This document shows, piece by piece, positions 58,399-64,000 of a stretch of DNA of 64,000 nucleotides. The stretch spans positions 496,001 through 560,000 of the forward strand of contig FJUW01000035.1 in assembly GCA_900074885.1 (NCBI GenBank). Reading direction: 5' to 3'. Both the position numbers and the translations under genes were made by a program. The stretch comes from Rhynchosporium graminicola. Its lineage: Eukaryota > Ascomycota > Leotiomycetes > Helotiales > Ploettnerulaceae. Position 1 is the first letter of the stretch. Every line of letters begins with the position of its first letter. The notes below the pieces were generated by a model. It saw only the letters and a list, made by a program, of their open reading frames with translations, ran no database searches and was not told the DNA's origin.

Positions 58399-60895
58399 TT
58401 AGAATCTAGGGGTAAAAGGAACTAATAACTCTTCTGAAGATTAGCTTATTTTTACTAGCCTTTAGACCCCGGATATTACCCTATTAGTAGATATATACGA
58501 TAAAGAGGTAGCAAGGTAAAGCTATTATATATTAATCCTAGAGCTTATAATAAGTTTAATATAGAGCTCAGGGGAGCCGGCTGTAAGTAAGGAAATACTA
58601 CTTATAGATTACGAAAGGGATATATAAATTAAGAATAAGTAATATACTTACCCCTTAAATAATCAAGTTACTAAAGAGGCACTTATATCTTCTGATTAAG
58701 TTACTAAAGAAGCACTTATATCGATAATACCTCGATTATCTAGGATTAAGGTTCGAATCCTATATAAATCTCCGCCGGAGGAGCACTAAGTGATTCTCGA
58801 TTATTCGACTAATAAGTCGGATATAGAATCAGATTTGATTAGATCTTCTAATAACTCTATTAAGAGATTATTAGAAGTTTAAAGCTTAAATTCTGAAAAA
58901 AAGCTTTTAAAAGCTAAGAAGAAAGCTATAAAAAAGCTTAAGTATCTAAAGAAAGTAAATAGTACTTTAGTATTTCAAGTACTAAGTGCTATAATAAACT
59001 CTAGGCGCATAGAGAACCCTTATCGAAAGATTAGGGGTAAAGAAACTTAAAGTACTTAAGTTAAGAGCGATCTCTCTTATAAGGAACCTTAAAATAATCC
59101 TAGGTTATAAATAGATCCTTAAATCTCTATACTTATACTTAATTAGTATATAGATATATTAAGAGGTTCCTTAGACCTAAGAATAATATATAAAGTAATC
59201 TTAGTATCTTTTAAAATACTTTAGATACTTAAACTAGATAATTTAATAATAGCTACTACTTTAGAAGCTTAGCTTTTAAATATTAATAGAAAGCTTAAAC
59301 TTCTAAAGATTAAGGTAGTGGAGATCTTTTACTAGAACTAAAGAGATTTAATAATCTTAAGAACTATCTAATAAAAGCTTAGTTTTCTAAAGATATAAAT
59401 CTAGAGATAGGAAATATAGAGAAATAAAGCTACTAGGAATCTGAGATATATAATTAGTATATAATATAAACGCTACTTCCTCTAATATAGGCTTTTAAGT
59501 ATAAACCTAATAAAGATAGATATATTAAAAGATATCGCTCTCGAATCGTACTTAGAGAGGATCTTTAAAGCGAAGTAATAATTATCTTAACTTACGCTAG
59601 TACGCTTAATAAAAAATTATTCAAAATAGTAATAGCTCTTATAGTATACTTCGATCTAGAGATTAAGTACTTTAATATTATAAATATATTTATTAATACT
59701 TTAAAGGATATTAAAGGAGAAAGGGTATACTACTCCTTTCCTCCTAGAAGATCTAATCCCGGAAAAGTACTTAGAGTCGATCGCGCTCTCTACGGAATAA
59801 GAGATTCTCTATACTTATAGTATAAATATATAGCTAATATCTTAACTAAACTTAAGCTATCTTCATATCTAGAGGAGCCTTATATATTTATAGATAAAGA
59901 TTATAAACTAATAGTTATATTCTATATAGATAATATATAAGTGCTCTTCTATAATAACGATAAGGAGCTCGGGCAGGGCTTTATCGATTAGCTAAATACG
60001 GAATACGATATATATATTCTCGGAGATATTAAGTAATTCCTTAGTATTAGAGTACTCTATAATAGAAAGCTTAAAGCTATCTTACTTATATATAATTAGT
60101 ATATTAAGAAGATCGCGTATAAGTTTAATTAAATAGATAGAAACTATCTAACTATACTACTTCCTTAACTTAATCTTATTAAGAACTTAAACTAAGCTTT
60201 AAATAAGTTAATTAAAGTATTTTAAGAGAGAGTAAGATTAGTTCTCTATATTATAATTATAGTTCGACTAGACGTATTATATACTATCTTATAGCTCTCT
60301 AAGTACTTAACTAATCCCTTATCAGACTATTTCATAGCTATCTACTAGCTAATTCGATATCTTTATAGTACTCGATTTCTAGGGATTATTTATAGAGGAG
60401 AATACTTAAGAGCTTTAGTAACAGCTTCCGATATTTCATTTATAGACGATTCAGACTCTAGAAGATCATCCTAAGGATATCTGATCCTTATATATAGAGG
60501 ACTAGTAATTTAGAAAGCTTTAATATAAGATATAGTTATAACCTCTATAACTAAGGCTAAACTACTTATATTAGCTAACCTAGTAAAAGAAACTATAGCT
60601 CTTTAGAGATTCTTTAAAGATCTTGCCTTCGATATTAGAGAGACTTAGGAGATCTTTTACGATAATTAATAAACGATCAGGCTAATTATAAATAAAAGCA
60701 AGAGAATAATCACTAACCTACGATATATCGATATTCAGAATATATAGCTTAAGTAAGAGCACGCTAAGGGATTATTTATAGTAACCTATCTGCTAACTAA
60801 TAATATACCAACAGATGGTTCTATAAAGAATCTCACTCGATATAAATTTGAAGCTTTTAGATCTCTCTTAAATTTTGGAAACTATAGATTATAAA
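58399..60895 (+). pseudogene. Copia element A, reverse transcriptase and RNase H remnant
   Basis: The frame continues after B'. It reads a KRYRSRIVLRED-like start of the copia reverse transcriptase near 59530, RALYGIRDS near 59785, an FYIDNI box near 59920 in place of the usual YADD region, LGDIK near 60025, RLDVLYTI near 60260, and RNase H (ASDISFIDDSDSRRS, 60427-60470). The coding region ends near 60890. Many stops; inactive. Confidence 0.85.
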
Positions 60896-61034
60896 TAAAA
60901 GAACTTTAAAAGTAGTATTTCAAGTCGCTAACTCGGGGTATTTTCATTTATAAAAATCAGACTAAAAAACTAGGCTTTTAGGGATCTACGAATAATTATA
61001 TAGGAAGATTAAATACTTACTCTAAGCTATTCTT

Positions 61035-61271
61035 CTAGCGCTTAATCCGGTACTTAGTATAGTACTTTCTATCCTTAGAAGGAGTCCTACTACTATATAA
61101 CCCTATAAACTTACTAGCAGAAGCTCTACTTATACCGCTACTACGATCTCTCTTCTTTAGAGAAAGTCTAGGTTTAATAGACTTTATATTAAGGATCTCG
61201 ACCTCAGATTCTGACTCTATATCGCTACTGCTTTTCTTCAGAGCTCTCTTAGCTTTTATGTCTTTAAGCAC
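61035..61271 (-). pseudogene. Antisense frame in the 3' region of element A
   Basis: 78 codons from an ATG, the longest open frame in this 20 kb apart from gag and LTR shadows. The peptide is basic and Ser-rich (KRALKKSSSDIESESEVEIL, then Arg/Lys-rich segments). Its survival in DNA where stops are everywhere else could be chance, but its composition is protein-like. No family recognised; likely a fragment of a longer antisense or captured gene. Confidence 0.4.
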
Positions 61272-62784
61272 TTATCGAAGATTTATATAATAGTTTTTAA
61301 GTAACTAAGAAAATTAGCTAAAGTATTAAAAAATCAGAATTATTAGAAGGCTTATAGATTCCTTAGCACTAGTTCTCTTTCTATCTATAAACTACTTAGC
61401 TTAGGTGATTATTTATAGGGTAGCAGGAATATAGCTATAAGAGGCATAGGAGTAGTATCTCTTTAACTTTATAGCTATATTTATATAGTAGCGACCTTTC
61501 AGTCTAGTTCCTTCTATACCTATACTAATATATCTCTAGTAAGGATCTTTATTCTCTTTACTTAGTAGATATTAGATTTAAATAATATTAGTGTTTAGAG
61601 ATTACTTAATTATCTTACGCTTTACTCTAGATCTAGGGGTAGTAGTAATAGACTTGTAACTATAGGAAAGTATAATAATCTTCTTTAAAGAATAAGGAGC
61701 TTTTAGTATACGAGGAGATAAATTAGTTCGCTAGAGGAGTAGAGAAAGTTCGTAGGCAGAATACTTAGATAAATCGTTAAGGGATTATATTACTTAAGCT
61801 TAGAGTTATTATCTCTATTAGTATAATTAATAGATCGAAAGGAACGGATTTTAGGATTATTTCGGGGTAGAGCTACTAAGCGATAAGAAGTAGAAGGGAT
61901 ATCTTCCTTAGAGTAAGGGCTATCGAACTATAATATAGAAAATATTAGCTAAATAATTAATATAAGGAAACTAATAAGGATAATCTCATAATATCGCGAT
62001 AAATAGATTTAGTCGCAAAAGATCTTCTAGTATTTCTAGAAGATCTTCTAGGAGTAATAGAGGATTCTGTAACGTAATAATATAATATAGGATACGCCTC
62101 AGGCTCTTCCGACGAGTTCTCCTTTCGTGATCTCTTATTTAGAGAATTAGAAGATATAATAATAATAATAGAAGATTTAAAATAAAGTTATTAATAGAAA
62201 GAGAGAATAAGCGCGAGTAATCTTATTATATTATATTTAAAGGAAGAAGAACTCTCTATATATAAGATAAGGAGTTCATATACTCAGAAGGCTTTAGCTA
62301 CCTACCCTTATAAGTAAATAAGGCTAGCTACCTAGAGTACTTCTTCGGTCTAGAAGCTTCTTCTGCTTAGAGTACTTCTTTTACTCTTTCAGAATTAATA
62401 AATAATAATAAGGTAAGATCATTCGATTAGTTGCGATAGCTATTCATAACTCTTAAAGATTATATAACCTGAACTTCGATTTTAATATATTCTATTAAAC
62501 GCTTCTTTACGATATTTTACTTTTACTCTTATACTTAATAATCACTTAAAGCTTAGAAATAGCTGATTTTATACTATATATAAGACTATAGCCTTATAAT
62601 TTCCATTATTTACTTAACTCTACTCTTCAATAGTTATTTCGACTTTAATCAGTTTATGCACTTTATCTATACTTTCTTTTATTAATTTATATAAATAGTA
62701 GAATTTACCCTCTCTGTTTAGAGCTTCTTTACTTACTTAAGGTAGTTTGTATTCACTAACTAGGTAAAGGTATACGTATAGTTA

Positions 62785-62820
62785 ATAGTAATCTCTAGAC
62801 TTATACTAAGAGATTACTAT
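62785..62820. repeat. Perfect 12-bp inverted repeat before the polypurine tract
   Basis: ATAGTAATCTCT (62785-62796) and AGAGATTACTAT (62809-62820) are exact reverse complements with a 12-base loop. The polypurine tract AGGGGG follows directly, then the 3' LTR at 62829. Confidence 0.85.
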
Positions 62821-62828
62821 AGGGGGTA

Positions 62829-63059
62829 TATTATATACTTTCACCTATTATATATAGTTACGTTATATCTAATCACTTATATAGCTTAGTATATACTTAT
62901 ATAATCTTCTTATATATTTAAAGTAAGCTTTCTCTCTTTCTTCTAAAGAGATAACGCTCTCTATAATTAATATTCAGAGATAACTATAATTCTCCTATCT
63001 CCTGATTCCTCTAAGTGATCTTTCACCTCTATTTAAGCCTGCCTTACTTTTGTACCACA
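62829..63059 (+). repeat. 3' LTR of copia element A
   Basis: 231 bp. Positions 62829-63008 match 45082-45261, and 63009-63059 match 53603-53653. It ends TTTTGTACCACA and is followed by the CTTAC target duplication. Confidence 0.9.
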
Positions 63060-63064
63060 CTTAC

Positions 63065-64000
63065 TCTAAGTAGATCTGGGTTTTATTAATAGAAATTAGT
63101 TAATAATACTAAGTAGTAAAAGCTTAACTTAAGTTCTTATGTATTTTCTAAATATGAGTAGTTTTTCTATTTTATTAAGTATCTAATAATATCTCGTTTA
63201 TAATAATAGTCTAATAGTTCCTTTATATCGTATTCTATAAGTAAGTTAACTAGTTTAGCGTATATCTTCAGGGCTAGTAGTACTCCCGGTAGTACTTTTT
63301 CTAATAAAGATATATAGAATATTAGGAATATCTTCTTTATTATAGCTAGTAGCTAGAGTTTATAATTTAAAGTCCTTTAATATATTTAATTTTAAAAGGT
63401 TTAAGTTTCTTATAATCTAACTTATTACTTAGTCTCTATATATTAATATTTTTCTATAGAAAGTAAACATTATCTTTCTCTTATAGTATTAGCTCTTAAT
63501 TATAATTCTTATTATAATAATATATATTCTTCTTTATTATAAACTAGAGTTCCTCTGCGAGTTCCTTATAAAGGTTTTAGATATTCCGGACCTAGATATA
63601 AGCTATACTATTATCCTTAACTATTAAGTTAAGTTCTCTATAAGCGATAAGTTTATAACTATAATTCGCGAAGAATAATATAACTTTTATTATTTCTATA
63701 GTTAAGCTATTATATATAAACTCTACTAATAGTAATAGTTCTATCTTATTATTTTATTAATAATTAATATAATAATATAAGTATACTTTAATTACTTAGT
63801 TTATTCTTTTATTTACTCTATTAGTTTAAGGATAGAAAGCTATTAATAGTTTTCGTTTAGTTCCTAGGAACTCTATTAAAGTATTTTAGAACTTTAATAT
63901 AAATAACTTATCTCGATCTGATACGATTTCTTCGGGTACTCTATACTTAGAGATTACCTCCTTAAGGTAAACTTATACTTAGTATTTAGCTATAAGAGTA
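63065..64000 (-). mobile_element. Ty3/gypsy integrase remnant running off the window edge
   Basis: Read on the minus strand, 64000 to about 63530 gives a gypsy integrase core with stops: VPEEIVSDRDKLF, then IEFLGTKRKL, an FxPxTN-type block in place of FHPQTDG, and VEFIYNSLT. The segment nearer 63065 is degenerate. The element extends beyond the window, so its LTRs and termini are not visible. It is a different lineage from the gypsy element C by sequence and orientation. Confidence 0.8.

Larger units (their letters stand above)
60896..62828. other. Long 3' region of copia element A
   Basis: About 1.93 kb lies between the end of RNase H and the 3' LTR, far more than copia elements usually have. 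It contains a minus-strand open frame (61271-61035), further degenerate plus-strand stretches around 62090-62290 (GYASGSSDEFSFRDLL, then FRELED), and a perfect 12-bp inverted repeat immediately before the polypurine tract AGGGGG at 62821. I found no LTR pair or target duplication marking another insertion inside it. Confidence 0.6.
45077..63064 (+). mobile_element. Host Ty1/copia element (A) carrying nested insertions, TSD CTTAC
   Basis: The 5' LTR starts at 45082 and is split: 180 bp to 45261, then 51 bp at 53603-53653. The 3' LTR is 62829-63059 (231 bp, the same total). CTTAC at 45077-45081 and 63060-63064 is the target duplication. Without insertions the element is about 8.3 kb. Internal order is gag, integrase, then reverse transcriptase and RNase H, which defines copia. 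Stops are dense in all frames. Insertions are the short LTR element at 45262 (with the gypsy element inside it) and the inverted short LTR element at 57039. Confidence 0.88.

Noticed and set aside
60896..62828. A fourth nested insertion in the 3' tail of element A
   Set aside because: I searched for a matched LTR or inverted-repeat pair with a target duplication and found none.

Overview
The window looks like part of a filamentous ascomycete chromosome (Pezizomycotina). Helotiales/Sclerotiniaceae is plausible but cannot be proven here. The evidence is short GT-AG introns, compact housekeeping genes with divergent promoters, 2EXR-domain genes, and a long AT-rich block of retrotransposons with the TpA-rich, stop-riddled look of repeat-induced point mutation (RIP).

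Layout. 0.1-1.9 kb: a decayed short-repeat array. 3.3-4.6 kb (-): a three-exon gene of unknown function. 5.2-7.3 kb (+): SEC22, with an exceptional 1.36 kb third intron. 8.4-18.4 kb: no intact gene; diverged direct repeats, some carrying splice-donor-like sequence on the minus strand, probably a decayed tandem gene family. 20.4-31.3 kb: a dense gene island with CLPTM1-like (-), LOG-family phosphoribohydrolase (+), proteasome alpha-type-1 PRE5 (-), VPS55 (+) and the fused PabA-PabB 4-amino-4-deoxychorismate synthase (-). 31.4-38.8 kb: sparse, with a possible small three-exon gene, two degenerate tandem 2EXR copies and one intact 2EXR frame.

From about 38.8 kb to the end the sequence is almost entirely transposable elements: a degenerate Tc1/mariner element; a Ty1/copia element with an assembly gap and a 5-bp target-site duplication (TSD); then a nested set. 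In that set an 18 kb copia span has its 5' LTR split by a short LTR element, which is itself split by a complete 6.6 kb Ty3/gypsy element. A second, inverted copy of the short element sits inside the copia body. All four have matching 5-bp TSDs. A minus-strand Ty3/gypsy integrase fragment runs off the right edge.

The intact genes are unrelated housekeeping functions: ER-Golgi SNARE trafficking (SEC22), endosome-vacuole sorting (VPS55), proteolysis (PRE5), folate precursor synthesis (PABA synthase), an ER/Golgi-type membrane protein (CLPTM1-like) and nucleotide/cytokinin-type hydrolysis (LOG). I see no operon-like or clustered pathway. No tRNA, rRNA or CRISPR was found. I did not find a convincing undescribed system. 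The strongest oddities are the SEC22 intron, the nested short LTR element, the long 3' tail of the host copia element with its antisense frame, and the decayed tandem arrays.
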